Assembly: GCF_006517535.1 (NCBI RefSeq)
Contig: NZ_VHQH01000039.1
Coordinates: 62,001-126,000 of the forward strand
Origin: Schumannella sp. 10F1B-5-1
GTDB lineage: Bacteria > Actinomycetota > Actinomycetes > Actinomycetales > Microbacteriaceae
Length of the DNA: 64,000 nt
Direction: 5' to 3'
In this document: positions 28,270-36,356 of the stretch, piece after piece
Position numbering within the stretch: position 1 is the first letter of the stretch
Layout: every line of letters begins with the position of its first letter
Made by a program: the position numbers and the translations under genes
Notes under the pieces: model-generated
What the model saw: the letters and a program-made list of their open reading frames with translations, nothing else
Told to the model about the DNA's origin: nothing
Databases searched by the model: none

Positions 28270-30645
28270 ATGATCAGGTTCATCAAGATGATCGCCGCCG
28301 TCGTGGTCGCGGCGCTGGTCGGCGCCGGTCTCGTCGTGTCGGTGGCGCCGGCTGAGCGCGCGGATGCACTCACGGGCTCCGAGTTCTCGGCCGGAATGAT
28401 CATCACCGACGATCTGTTCTATGACTCGTCGGCCATGACGACCCAGGAGATCCAGAACTTCCTGGATGGCAAGATCGGTTCCTGTCGCACGTCGGGCTGC
28501 CTGAACGTGGTGCCGGTGGATGTGACGAGCCAGCCGGTGGTGACGTCGCGTGCGACCGGTCAGATCCGCTGTGGTGCGCTGGTGGGTGGCCGGATGAGCG
28601 TCGCCGAGCTGATCTTCCGAGTTCAGCGCGCCTGCTCCATCAGCGCGAAAGTCATCCTCGTCACCCTGCAGAAGGAGCAGGGTCTCGTCACCAACAAGGC
28701 GCCCTCGCAAAGCGCGCTCGACCGGGCCATGGGCATGGCCTGCCCGGATACCGCGCCGTGCGCGCCGTACGCGCTCGGGCTGGCGAATCAGATCTATAAG
28801 GGCGCGCTCCAGCTCAGCACGTACAAGACCGATCAGTTCGGCATGCAGCCGGGGTGGCATTCGATCGGCTACAGCCCGAACTCCAGCAAGTGCGCGGCGC
28901 CGACGATCAACATCCTCAACTATGCCACCGCGGCCCTCTACAACTACACGCCCTACCAGCCCAACGACTCTGCACTGTCGAACCTCTACGGTCTCGGCGA
29001 TGGCTGCGCGTCGTATGGCAACCGCAACTTCTGGGTTTACTACAACTCGTGGTTCGGATCCACCACCGGCGCCCCACCCGCACTTGTGAGTGATGCGACC
29101 GTGGGGGAGCCCGGGCTGTATCTGACCGCTCGCGACGTCAACGGGGACCTCTACATCTACCCGCAGGATCGCAAAGGCGGCTGGGGGGCGCGTGCCCTCG
29201 TCGGTCGAGGCTGGGGCGGCATGACCGCCCTCACCGCCGCGGGCGATTTCAACGGGAACGGTCGTCAGGAGATGTTCGCCCGCGACAGTTCCGGGGCACT
29301 CTACCTCTACCTGCGAGATGGCAAGGGCGGTTGGTCGGGGCGGGCCCTGGTCGGCACGGGATGGAATCCGTTCGTCGATCTGGCCGGCGGAGTGGACTTC
29401 GATCGTGACGGACGCCCGGACCTGCTCGCTCGTGGTGCCGACGGCTATCTCTATCTCTATCCCGGAAATGGCGGCGGAGGGTGGCTTCCGCGGACCGTGA
29501 TCGGTGCGGGATGGGGGAGCATCCGGACCTTCCAGGTCGCGACGGACTTCAGCGCGCCGGGCTCTCGCGACGTGCTGGTCGTCGTCGGAGACTCGCTGCA
29601 GCGGTTCACGCGAACCGACTCCGGGTGGGCGCCGGCGGCGACGCTGAGCGCTGGATTCACGGGGGTGACATCCTTCACGGTCACGACCGACTTCAACGGC
29701 GATGGTCGCGCTGACGTGCTCGCACGCGACGGCGCGGGATCGCTGTGGATGTACCCGGGTGACGGCAAAGGCGGCGTCTCCGCTCCGACGCGAGTCGGCA
29801 CGGGGTGGAACGTCATGAATGCGATCCTGCCGTCGGCTGACACGCAGCCTCGGGCAGGGACTCCCGGGCGTGTGGATGCTGTCCGCTCGGGATCTGGCGA
29901 CTTCGATGGAGACGGCGCCGTGGATGTAGCCGCCAGGAACCTCTCGGGTGATCTCGTGATGTATCGCGGGGACGGCGCGGGCGGCTGGAAGGGGTCATCG
30001 GTCCTAGTGCGCAACACGGGTGACTATCGACAGCTCTTCGGTGTCGGCGATCTGCGTGGCAAGGGCGAGCGGGGGATCATCGGCATCGACGCCGCGGGGA
30101 TCATGTGGTATCTGCCGACCGTGGATGGCCGGCTCAGCGGTTCTCGTGCGGCCATCGGATCCGGATGGTCGGGCTTCGCCTGGGTCGGATCGCCGGGCGA
30201 CTTCGACGGTGATGGGAAGGCGGACGTTCTGGCTATCGACTCGCTCGGCCGGATGCTGCTCTACTCTGGTGATGGTGCCGGCGGGTGGCGTGCTGCTCGT
30301 GAGATCGGCGCGGGATGGGGTGCCTACGCTCGGGGGACCTTCACCGCGGGCGACCTCGACGGAGACGGCGCTGTCGACGTGGCGGTGATCGACGCGCGAG
30401 GACAGCTGCTCCTCTATCCGGGAGACGGGAGGGGCGGATGGAAGCCGCGGTCGACGATCGGTGCGGGTTGGGGGAGTTTCTCAGCGGTCTTCGGCGCTGG
30501 TGACATCGATGGCGACGGTCATGCCGACGTCCTCGCATGGGGAGCCGATGGGCGCTTGATCCTGTATCCGAAGCTGAGTGGCTCGGCGTGGAAGGCTCCG
30601 CGCGTCATCGGGCAGGGATGGAGCGGACTCACGCCGTTGCGCTGA
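28270..30645 (+). CDS. secreted protein: lysozyme-like N-terminal domain plus FG-GAP/VCBS repeats
   Basis: 791 residues from the ATG at 28270. A signal peptide (MIRFIKMIAAVVVAALVGA, cleaved near ADA at about 33) is followed by a Cys-containing domain of about 250 residues with SAKVILVTLQKEQGLVTNK. Its KEQG glutamate resembles the catalytic region of lysozyme-like or transglycosylase folds. From about 290 to the end come some ten units of about 47 residues, each with a DFDGDGxxDV calcium-binding FG-GAP core and a repeated IGxGW tail, forming one or more beta-propellers. No sorting motif or C-terminal anchor is seen, so it is secreted or bound non-covalently. A likely role is glycan binding or remodelling at the surface. 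Confidence 0.8.
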   Translation: MIRFIKMIAAVVVAALVGAGLVVSVAPAERADALTGSEFSAGMIITDDLFYDSSAMTTQEIQNFLDGKIGSCRTSGCLNVVPVDVTSQPVVTSRATGQIRCGALVGGRMSVAELIFRVQRACSISAKVILVTLQKEQGLVTNKAPSQSALDRAMGMACPDTAPCAPYALGLANQIYKGALQLSTYKTDQFGMQPGWHSIGYSPNSSKCAAPTINILNYATAALYNYTPYQPNDSALSNLYGLGDGCASYGNRNFWVYYNSWFGSTTGAPPALVSDATVGEPGLYLTARDVNGDLYIYPQDRKGGWGARALVGRGWGGMTALTAAGDFNGNGRQEMFARDSSGALYLYLRDGKGGWSGRALVGTGWNPFVDLAGGVDFDRDGRPDLLARGADGYLYLYPGNGGGGWLPRTVIGAGWGSIRTFQVATDFSAPGSRDVLVVVGDSLQRFTRTDSGWAPAATLSAGFTGVTSFTVTTDFNGDGRADVLARDGAGSLWMYPGDGKGGVSAPTRVGTGWNVMNAILPSADTQPRAGTPGRVDAVRSGSGDFDGDGAVDVAARNLSGDLVMYRGDGAGGWKGSSVLVRNTGDYRQLFGVGDLRGKGERGIIGIDAAGIMWYLPTVDGRLSGSRAAIGSGWSGFAWVGSPGDFDGDGKADVLAIDSLGRMLLYSGDGAGGWRAAREIGAGWGAYARGTFTAGDLDGDGAVDVAVIDARGQLLLYPGDGRGGWKPRSTIGAGWGSFSAVFGAGDIDGDGHADVLAWGADGRLILYPKLSGSAWKAPRVIGQGWSGLTPLR

Positions 30646-30706
30646 ATCAGGACGGACGACCCCGTCCGGTAGGGCGCGAGCTGCCGATCCGCACCGGAGA
30701 GCTGAC

Positions 30707-30734
30707 AAGGGGGCAGGAGTGATCCTGCCCCCTT
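30707..30734. terminator. bidirectional terminator between convergent genes
   Basis: A perfect 12-bp stem (AAGGGGGCAGGA with TCCTGCCCCCTT) and a GTGA loop, flanked by A on one side and T on the other. It lies between the FG-GAP gene and the convergent GT2 gene and can serve both. Confidence 0.85.
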
Positions 30735-30760
30735 TCGCGGTTCGTCTGCGGGGCTCGTCG

Positions 30761-31738
30761 TCAGTCTTCGGCGCCTCGAGGCACGGCGAACGGATTCAGA
30801 GTCGGGTGCGATGGACTTGCCTGGATGTCGAGTTGCAGGGCGCTGATCAGCATCTGAGTTCCGAGCATCAGTGGCAGAGCGGCGAGCATGACGGTGGCGG
30901 CGGTCGCGACCACCGAGCCAGCGATCTGGAAGCAGACCCAGATCGCGACCGCGAGGCCGAAGACCACGAGCAGGATCCCCAGGAACAGCAGCAGTGCGAT
31001 CGGCGAGAACGACCAGAGGACGTAGCGATACCAGATCCTGCGCCAGAATCCGGAGGTGAGGAGGGTCATGAGCTCCGGGATCACGCGGCTCAGGCGAATG
31101 CTCGAGACCTCGTCACCGTAGACGGCAGGGATCGCCACGTCAACCGCGGGAACCTGAAGAATGTTGAGATGGATGAGGAGGTCGTTCTCGAAGCTGTAGC
31201 GCTTCGCGACGCGATCGAGAGGAACACGCTCCAGCACTTCGGTGCGAACGGCGGTGTATCCGTTCTGCGGATCGAAGAGATGCCAGTAGCCGGAGGCGAG
31301 TTTCGTCATGAACGACAGAACGAAATTCCCGAACACGCGATACGGAGGCATGCCGCTCACCGATTCAGGAGAGAAGAAACGGTTTCCCTTCGCGAATCCG
31401 AATCCTCGGTCCGTGACTTCGTCAAGCAGAGCGGGGAGATGCTGGGGGTCCATCTGGGCGTCCCCGGCCATGATCACGTTCACATCGGCACCGAGCTCGA
31501 TCGCCCGGCGATGCCCCGTGATGATCGCCCCGCCGACACCCTGATTGATCTCGTGCCGGATGAGCTCGACGCGAGGATCGACCGTTGAACGAACCACCCC
31601 GCTGGTGTCATCCGGGCTGCAGTCGTCGACGACCACGATGTGGTCGACGTAGTCGGGCATCGTCGTGATTACGGTGGCGATCATCGATTCTTCCTTATAC
31701 GCCGGCACCACTGCCGCGATCACGGCTCCCTTGTACAT
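30761..31738 (-). CDS. family 2 glycosyltransferase, polyprenyl-phosphate type
   Basis: 325 residues. The GT2 catalytic domain begins AAVVPAYKEESMIATVI, with VVVDDCSPDDTSGV and the metal-binding MAGDAQMDP. Two C-terminal membrane helices (about 240-310) make it resemble DPM1/GtrB enzymes, which charge polyprenyl phosphate with a sugar. The ATG shares one base with the stop of the GtrA-like gene upstream, supporting a GtrA-GtrB type pair that makes and flips a lipid-linked sugar for surface glycan modification. Confidence 0.88.
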   Translation of the reverse strand: MYKGAVIAAVVPAYKEESMIATVITTMPDYVDHIVVVDDCSPDDTSGVVRSTVDPRVELIRHEINQGVGGAIITGHRRAIELGADVNVIMAGDAQMDPQHLPALLDEVTDRGFGFAKGNRFFSPESVSGMPPYRVFGNFVLSFMTKLASGYWHLFDPQNGYTAVRTEVLERVPLDRVAKRYSFENDLLIHLNILQVPAVDVAIPAVYGDEVSSIRLSRVIPELMTLLTSGFWRRIWYRYVLWSFSPIALLLFLGILLVVFGLAVAIWVCFQIAGSVVATAATVMLAALPLMLGTQMLISALQLDIQASPSHPTLNPFAVPRGAED

Positions 31739-32181
31739 CAGCTCTGTCCTTTCGTGGGCGATCTGAACACCCAGTAGCGATATGCGAAGTAGTTCCAGAC
31801 GGTGGTGATCGCGGTCGCGACGATCTTGCCGATGGCCCAACCCTGCGTGAAGCCCGCTGAGTCGAGCAGGGTATCGAGTCCCGCGACGATGAGACTCGAC
31901 GCGACGGTGTTGATTGCGACGAGGATCGCGTACCGCACGAGGGCGCGACCATGGGGCGTGTCGGCCGAGAAGGCGACCAGCCGCTGCAGGGTGTAGGTCA
32001 CGACGAACGACACCAGGAAAGCGACACCAGTGGCGATCCACACCGGCCACCCGAGCACGGCCTTCAAGAGCGCAAGCAACGCGAAATCGACCAGGAAGCA
32101 GAAACCGCCGACCAGGAGGTAGCGCAACGCTGGGTGGGAGATCACGATACGGACGAGGCCGCTGCTCGGCGTCTGAGCCAT
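31738..32181 (-). CDS. GtrA family membrane protein
   Basis: 147 residues with four membrane helices typical of GtrA: RYLLVGGFCFLVDFALLALL, TGVAFLVSFVVTYTLQRLVAF, a third helix NTVASSLIVAGL, and a final IVATAITTVWNYFAYRYWVF. GtrA proteins are thought to flip lipid-linked sugars. The ATG at 32181 fits the family N-terminus and a -10 box about 35 bases upstream; the frame is open further, but those residues are low-complexity. Coupled to the GT2 gene. Confidence 0.88.
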   Translation of the reverse strand: MAQTPSSGLVRIVISHPALRYLLVGGFCFLVDFALLALLKAVLGWPVWIATGVAFLVSFVVTYTLQRLVAFSADTPHGRALVRYAILVAINTVASSLIVAGLDTLLDSAGFTQGWAIGKIVATAITTVWNYFAYRYWVFRSPTKGQS

Positions 32182-32215
32182 CCTTGGATCGGTCCTCTCC
32201 TCTGGGCCGCCGTCG

Positions 32216-32221
32216 ATCCTA
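32216..32221 (-). promoter_or_regulatory. -10 box for gtrA-GT2
   Basis: Minus-strand TAGGAT, 34 bases before the ATG at 32181, within the 213-base gap between the TspO gene end and this operon. The rest of that gap shows nothing convincing. Confidence 0.45.
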
Positions 32222-32394
32222 TCGCGATGCGCGTCAGCCGGGATCCGGCGCGCGGGTGGTAGTGGTGGGCCTGTCCCGGAACTCGCTGGGTGACGCCGTA
32301 GTGAAGGCGACGTCATCGCTGGTCCGGTTCAGATCGCCCGGGGCGGAAGTGCGCTATCTGGAGACATCGATCGTCGGCCTGGATTCCGTGACGA

Positions 32395-32964
32395 TCACTG
32401 AGAGCGGTTCAGCACCGCCAGCGCCGCGTTGAGCGTGGTGGCGTAGAGCACCCACGCCCAGTACGGGATGAGCAGCACGGCCGCGAGGCGCCGCACCCGC
32501 CAGAACCGCAGCATCGTGACGAGCACGGCCGCGTCGAGCGCGACGATGATCGCGAGACCGATCCACAGCGCCGCCGGTCCGGCGAGCGGGTAGAGCCCGA
32601 AGAAGACCGGGGTCCAGACCGCGTTGAGCACGAGCTGCACGACGTAGGCGCCGAGCGCGCGTCGCGCATCCCGCCGCTCGCCGCTGCCGACGGCGCCGCG
32701 CCGCAGCCAGACGAGCCAGGCGCAGACCGACATGAGCGTGTAGAGCACGGTCCAGACCGGACCGAAGACCGCGTTCGGCGGATTCCAGAAGGCCTTGTCG
32801 GCGTCGGCGTACCAGCCCTGCACGTTCTCGAGCGTCGCGAGCGAGCCCACTGCCGCCACGGCGAACGAGATCGCCAGGAACACGACGAGCACGCCCGCAG
32901 CCGCGAGCGGGGGAGTGCCGTCGCGAGAGGCGGACGGAAGGGGAGCGGCGGCGCTGGAGCTCAT
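32395..32964 (-). CDS. tspO: TspO/MBR family membrane protein
   Basis: 189 residues with five membrane helices. The TspO signature WNPPNAVFGPVWTVLYTLMS is present, followed by QLVLNAVWTPVFFGLYP and LLIPYWAWVLYATTLNAALA. Family members bind porphyrins or tetrapyrroles and act in stress responses. The ATG is exactly six bases after TACGCT, suggesting a leaderless message. Confidence 0.92.
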   Translation of the reverse strand: MSSSAAAPLPSASRDGTPPLAAAGVLVVFLAISFAVAAVGSLATLENVQGWYADADKAFWNPPNAVFGPVWTVLYTLMSVCAWLVWLRRGAVGSGERRDARRALGAYVVQLVLNAVWTPVFFGLYPLAGPAALWIGLAIIVALDAAVLVTMLRFWRVRRLAAVLLIPYWAWVLYATTLNAALAVLNRSQ

Positions 32965-32970
32965 GCCTCG

Positions 32971-32976
32971 AGCGTA
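32971..32976 (-). promoter_or_regulatory. -10 box for tspO
   Basis: Minus-strand TACGCT followed by six bases and the ATG at 32964. It sits between the yceI terminator and tspO. Confidence 0.5.
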
Positions 32977-32980
32977 CGAA

Positions 32981-33018
32981 GAGAGGCCGGGGTCCGCACG
33001 TGCGGGCCCCGGCCTCTC
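32981..33018 (-). terminator. terminator of yceI
   Basis: An 18-bp GC-rich stem (32981-32998 with 33001-33018) with one G-T wobble and a minimal loop, about 40 bases beyond the yceI stop and before tspO. Confidence 0.75.
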
Positions 33019-33035
33019 AGGCGAAGCGGAGGTCG

Positions 33036-33083
33036 TTACTTCTGCAGCACCAGCTGGATTTACTTCTGCAGCACCAGCTGGAT
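33036..33083. repeat. 24-bp perfect tandem duplication at the yceI stop
   Basis: Copies at 33036-33059 and 33060-33083 are identical. The second (in + order) contains the functional stop and last seven codons (IQLVLQK); the first repeats these codons and stop downstream, after the gene has ended. The duplication is in frame relative to itself but not translated. It looks recent because the copies are perfect. Confidence 0.95.
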
Positions 33084-33611
33084 TTCGAAGCTCAGCGTGA
33101 CGTCGTCGCCGAGCGTGAGACCGCCGGCCTCGAGGGCCGCGTTCCAGTTGACGCCGAAGTCGGTGCGGTTGATCACGGTCTTGGCCTCGAAGCCCGCCTT
33201 GGTCTGGCCGTAGCCGTCGACGACGACGCCGCCGAGCTCGCCCTTCAGGGTGACCGGCTTGGTGACGCCGCGGAGGGTCAGGTCGCCCTGAGCGGTGAAG
33301 TCGTCGCCGTCGAGTTCGACCGAGGTCGAGCGGAAGGTCGCGGTGGGGTGCTCCTCGACGAGGAAGAAGTCGCTCGTGCGCAGGTGCTCGTCGCGCTGGG
33401 CCTGATTGGTGTTGACGCTCGCGACGTCGATCGAGGCCTCGATCGACAGGTCGGCGGGGGTCTCGCCGGCGACGACGGTCACGTCGAAGGTCTCGAAGGA
33501 GCCGCGCACCTTGCTGATCGCGAGGTGGCGCACGCTGAAGTCGATCGTCGAGTGCGTCGGGTCGAGCTTCCAGGTGCCGGTGGCGAAGGAGGGATGGGTC
33601 TGAGTGGTCAT
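33060..33611 (-). CDS. YceI family lipocalin-like protein
   Basis: 183 residues. YceI proteins form an extended beta-barrel that binds isoprenoid-like lipids. Motifs: GTWKLDPTHSTIDFSVRHLAISKVRGSF at the start, then a strand-rich core with LTLRGVTKPVTLKGELGG and the end FGVNWNAALEAGGLTLGDDVTLSFEI. No signal peptide, so cytoplasmic, as in many actinobacterial members. ATG at 33611 is chosen because it gives the conserved N-terminus; two upstream ATGs add only 11 residues. The 3-prime end is tandemly duplicated. Confidence 0.9.
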   Translation of the reverse strand: MTTQTHPSFATGTWKLDPTHSTIDFSVRHLAISKVRGSFETFDVTVVAGETPADLSIEASIDVASVNTNQAQRDEHLRTSDFFLVEEHPTATFRSTSVELDGDDFTAQGDLTLRGVTKPVTLKGELGGVVVDGYGQTKAGFEAKTVINRTDFGVNWNAALEAGGLTLGDDVTLSFEIQLVLQK

Positions 33612-33680
33612 GAATCCATGCAATCGCATCGATCCTGAATCCATTCCCCGAATCGCCGAAAATCTCGCCGAACGTGAAAT

Positions 33681-33710
33681 GACGGCCCGGGATGCGCATC
33701 CCGGGCCGTC
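33681..33710 (-). terminator. perfect 30-bp palindrome downstream of the class-III aminotransferase
   Basis: Arms 33681-33695 and 33696-33710 are exact reverse complements (GACGGCCCGGGATGC and its complement). It is located 23 bases past the aminotransferase stop and before yceI, the place of a terminator; no long T-run. Confidence 0.75.
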
Positions 33711-33733
33711 ACGCAGAGCTCAGCGACCGCCGA

Positions 33734-35137
33734 TCAGAGGCGGGTCCAGGCCTCCGTCAGCACGCCGCGCAGGATGCTCTCGATCTCATCGAACTCCTTC
33801 GGCCCGATCGTCAGCGGCGGCGCGAGCTGGATGACGGGGTCGCCGCGGTCGTCGGCGCGGCAGTAGAGGCCGGCGTCGTAGAGCGCCTTCGACAGGAAGC
33901 CGCGCAGCAGGCGCTCCGACTCGTCGTCGTCGAAGGTCGTCTTGGTCGCCTTGTCCTTCACCAGCTCGATGCCGAAGAAGTAGCCGTCGCCGCGCACGTC
34001 GCCGACGATGGGCAGGTCGGTCAGCCGCTCGAGCGCCGCGCGGAACAGCGGCGAGTTCTCGCGCACGTTCTCGTTGAGCTTCTCCTCCTCGAAGATGTCG
34101 AGGTTCTCCAGCGCGACGGCCGCCGAGACGGGATGCCCGCCGAAGGTGTAGCCGTGGTAGAAGCTCGTGGTGCCCGTGCGGAAGGGCTCGTAGATGCGGT
34201 CGCTGACGATGGTCGCGCCGATCGGCGAGTAGCCCGAGGTCATCGCCTTGGCGCAGGTGATCATGTCGGGCACGAAGCCGTAGGCATCGGCGGCGAACAT
34301 GTGGCCGATGCGCCCGAAGGCGCAGATGACCTCGTCCGAGACGAGCAGCACGTCGTACTGGTCGCAGATCTCGCGCACGCGACGGAAGTAGCTCGGCGGC
34401 GGCGGGAAGCATCCGCCCGAGTTCTGCACCGGCTCGAGGAAGACGGCCGCGACCGTGTCGGGCCCCTCGAACTGGATCATCTCCTCGATGCGGTTCGCGG
34501 CCCAGAGCCCGAAGGCCTCGGCGTCGGCGCCCTGCGCGTCGCCCACGAAGCCCATCTCCTCGGCGCGGTAGGCGTTCGTGTTCGGCACGCGGAAGCCACC
34601 GGGCGTCAGCGGCTCGAACATGGCCTTCATGGCCGGGATGCCGGTGATCGCCAGCGCGCCCTGCGGGGTGCCGTGGTAGGCGACCGAGCGCGAGATGACC
34701 TTGTGCTTGGTGGGCTTGCCCTGCAGCTTCCAGTAGTACTTGGCCAGCTTGAAGGCCGTCTCGACGGCCTCGCCGCCGCCCGTCGAGAAGAACACGCGGT
34801 TCAGGTCGCCGGGGGCGTAGTCGGCCAGACGGTCGGCGAGCTCGATGGCGGCGGGATGCGCGTAGCTCCAGATCGGGAAGAACGCGAGCTCTTCGGCCTG
34901 CTTGGCCGCGACCTCGGCGAGGCGGCGGCGGCCGTGGCCGGCCGCGACCACGAACAGACCCGAGAGCCCGTCGAAGTACTTCTTGCCCTTCGAGTCCCAG
35001 ACGTGGTGGCCCTCGCCCTTGACGATGATGGGGACGCCGTTCTCCATCGTCGACTGGCGTGCGAAGTGCATCCAGAGGTGGTCCTTGGCCTTCTGCTGAA
35101 GCTCGGCCTCGTTCAGCGTCGTCGTGGTGTCGGTCAT
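33734..35137 (-). CDS. class-III aminotransferase (putrescine/GABA-pyruvate type)
   Basis: 467-residue PLP enzyme of the omega-amino acid/amine group. Segments: FDGLSGLFVVAAGHGRRRLAE, FFSTGGGEAVETAFKLAKYY, VAYHGTPQGALAITG, LVSDEVICAFGRIGHMFAAD, and ITCAKAMTSGYSPIGA with the Schiff-base Lys. This fits enzymes using putrescine, beta-alanine or GABA with pyruvate; the exact substrate is not settled. The start lies five bases past the Lrp-type regulator stop, so the regulator probably controls it. Polyamine-transporter genes and gabT elsewhere in the window suggest amine catabolism. Confidence 0.85.
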   Translation of the reverse strand: MTDTTTTLNEAELQQKAKDHLWMHFARQSTMENGVPIIVKGEGHHVWDSKGKKYFDGLSGLFVVAAGHGRRRLAEVAAKQAEELAFFPIWSYAHPAAIELADRLADYAPGDLNRVFFSTGGGEAVETAFKLAKYYWKLQGKPTKHKVISRSVAYHGTPQGALAITGIPAMKAMFEPLTPGGFRVPNTNAYRAEEMGFVGDAQGADAEAFGLWAANRIEEMIQFEGPDTVAAVFLEPVQNSGGCFPPPPSYFRRVREICDQYDVLLVSDEVICAFGRIGHMFAADAYGFVPDMITCAKAMTSGYSPIGATIVSDRIYEPFRTGTTSFYHGYTFGGHPVSAAVALENLDIFEEEKLNENVRENSPLFRAALERLTDLPIVGDVRGDGYFFGIELVKDKATKTTFDDDESERLLRGFLSKALYDAGLYCRADDRGDPVIQLAPPLTIGPKEFDEIESILRGVLTEAWTRL

Positions 35138-35142
35138 CGGTA

Positions 35143-35610
35143 TCACCGTGTTCCCCAGTTGTAGAACTGCTTGTGGAGTCGCAGATAGACGAAGGTCTCG
35201 GTCGAGAGCACCCCGTCGATGCCGCGGATGCGCTTGTTGAGCAGGTCGATCAGGTCGTCGTCGTTCTCGCAGACGACCTCGGCGAGGATGTCGAAGCTGC
35301 CCGCGGTGAGCACGACGTAGTCGACCGCCTCGATGGCGCCGATGGCCTCGGCGACCGCGGTGGTGTCGCCCGAGACCCGCACGCCGATCATCGCCTGGCG
35401 GTAGAAGCCGAGCTGCATCGGGTCGGTCACGGCGACGACCTGCATGACGCCGGCGTCGGTGAGCTTCTGCACCCGCTGGCGCACCGCCGCCTCGCTGAGG
35501 CCGACGGCTTTGCCGATCTCGGAGTAGGAGCGGCGTCCGTCGGACTGCAGCTGCTCGATGATCGCCTTCGACACGTCGTCGAGCACGAGAGGGCGCGTTC
35601 GTGAGGCCAT
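35143..35610 (-). CDS. Lrp/AsnC family transcriptional regulator
   Basis: 155 residues. N-terminal helix-turn-helix: LDDVSKAIIEQLQSDGRRSY, then SEIGKAVGLSEAAVRQRVQKL. The C-terminal ligand-binding RAM domain is VMQVVAVTDPMQLGFYRQAM onward. It is the first gene of an operon with the class-III aminotransferase; family members sense amino acids and amines. ATG at 35610 is six bases after CACAAT, so a leaderless start is likely; an upstream ATG would add 11 residues. Confidence 0.92.
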   Translation of the reverse strand: MASRTRPLVLDDVSKAIIEQLQSDGRRSYSEIGKAVGLSEAAVRQRVQKLTDAGVMQVVAVTDPMQLGFYRQAMIGVRVSGDTTAVAEAIGAIEAVDYVVLTAGSFDILAEVVCENDDDLIDLLNKRIRGIDGVLSTETFVYLRLHKQFYNWGTR

Positions 35611-35616
35611 GTCCCG

Positions 35617-35622
35617 ATTGTG
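35617..35622 (-). promoter_or_regulatory. -10 box for the Lrp-aminotransferase operon
   Basis: Minus-strand CACAAT followed by six bases and the ATG at 35610. Confidence 0.5.
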
Positions 35623-35774
35623 GCAGTGGGGCCGGTGGCTCACAAGCGGATCCGCAGGACCGGACGCTCCTCACCGCGGAATCCGAAGTGTCGCCCGGTG
35701 GGCTGGTGCTCGACCGCGCGCTCTCGGCGATGGGATGCGCGGCGTCGGCCCGTCCGGTCGCCGCGACGATGGCG

Positions 35775-35780
35775 GATGAT
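35775..35780 (+). promoter_or_regulatory. weak -10 box for the FHA-PP2C genes
   Basis: GATGAT (A at position 2, T at position 6) followed by six bases and the ATG at 35787. The sequence is weak but the spacing is the same as at other leaderless genes here. Confidence 0.3.
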
Positions 35781-35786
35781 GGGGTG

Positions 35787-36356
35787 ATGCAGCTCGACGA
35801 CGACGACACGCGGCCGCGGGCCGCCGTGCCGCTCGCCGGGCCGCCCGCCGCGGTCGACGACCTCGAGGAGACGCTGCGGCTGGGAGCCACGACGCAGCAC
35901 CGCCTGCTCCGCGAGCCCACGCCGCGCCGGGCGCCGCCGGCGCGGCCGCCGGTCGCACCGGCCCACCTCACGCACCGCGTGCGCGTCGGCGGCGCTGCAC
36001 CGCTGTCGCTCGGTGCGCCGGTGCTGGTCGGCCGCGCACCGCGGGCGCCGCGCATCCCGGCCGGGCTGCCGGCGCAGCTGGTCGTGGTCGCGTCGCTGAC
36101 CGGGGAGATCAGCTCGACCCATGTGGAGCTGACCGAGGTCGGCCACGCGGTCGTGGTGCGCGACCTCCGCTCGACGAACGGAACCCGGGTCGTGACGCCC
36201 GGAGGCCCGGCGCGGATGCTGGCGCCGGGCGAGTCCGCCGTGGTGGCAGCGGGTACGGTGATCGAGCTGGGTGACGGCGTGGCCGTCGAGGTGCTGCCGC
36301 CGGGGGTCGCGGGTGCGACCGGGTCCGGCGGCGACGGGGGAGCGGGAACGCGATGA
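35787..36356 (+). CDS. FHA-domain protein
   Basis: 189 residues. The first 60 or so are proline/arginine-rich and unstructured. A forkhead-associated domain follows (about 65-175), with ISSTHVELTEVGHAVVVRDLRSTNGTRV; the S-x-x-H and STNGT motifs are those that bind phosphothreonine. An ETLRLGATTQH segment near residue 35 could be a kinase phosphorylation site, as in GarA-like proteins; that is inference. The stop overlaps the phosphatase ATG (ATGA). In-frame ATG at 35769 and GTG at 35784 are alternatives. First gene of the kinase-to-FtsK locus. Confidence 0.85.
   Translation: MQLDDDDTRPRAAVPLAGPPAAVDDLEETLRLGATTQHRLLREPTPRRAPPARPPVAPAHLTHRVRVGGAAPLSLGAPVLVGRAPRAPRIPAGLPAQLVVVASLTGEISSTHVELTEVGHAVVVRDLRSTNGTRVVTPGGPARMLAPGESAVVAAGTVIELGDGVAVEVLPPGVAGATGSGGDGGAGTR

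Noticed and set aside
32257-32432. Short plus-strand reading stretch (VVVVGLSRNSLGDAVVKATS...) in the gap between gtrA and tspO
   Set aside because: It has a protein-like look, but I recognise no family and it runs antisense into tspO; it could be a gene remnant or chance.
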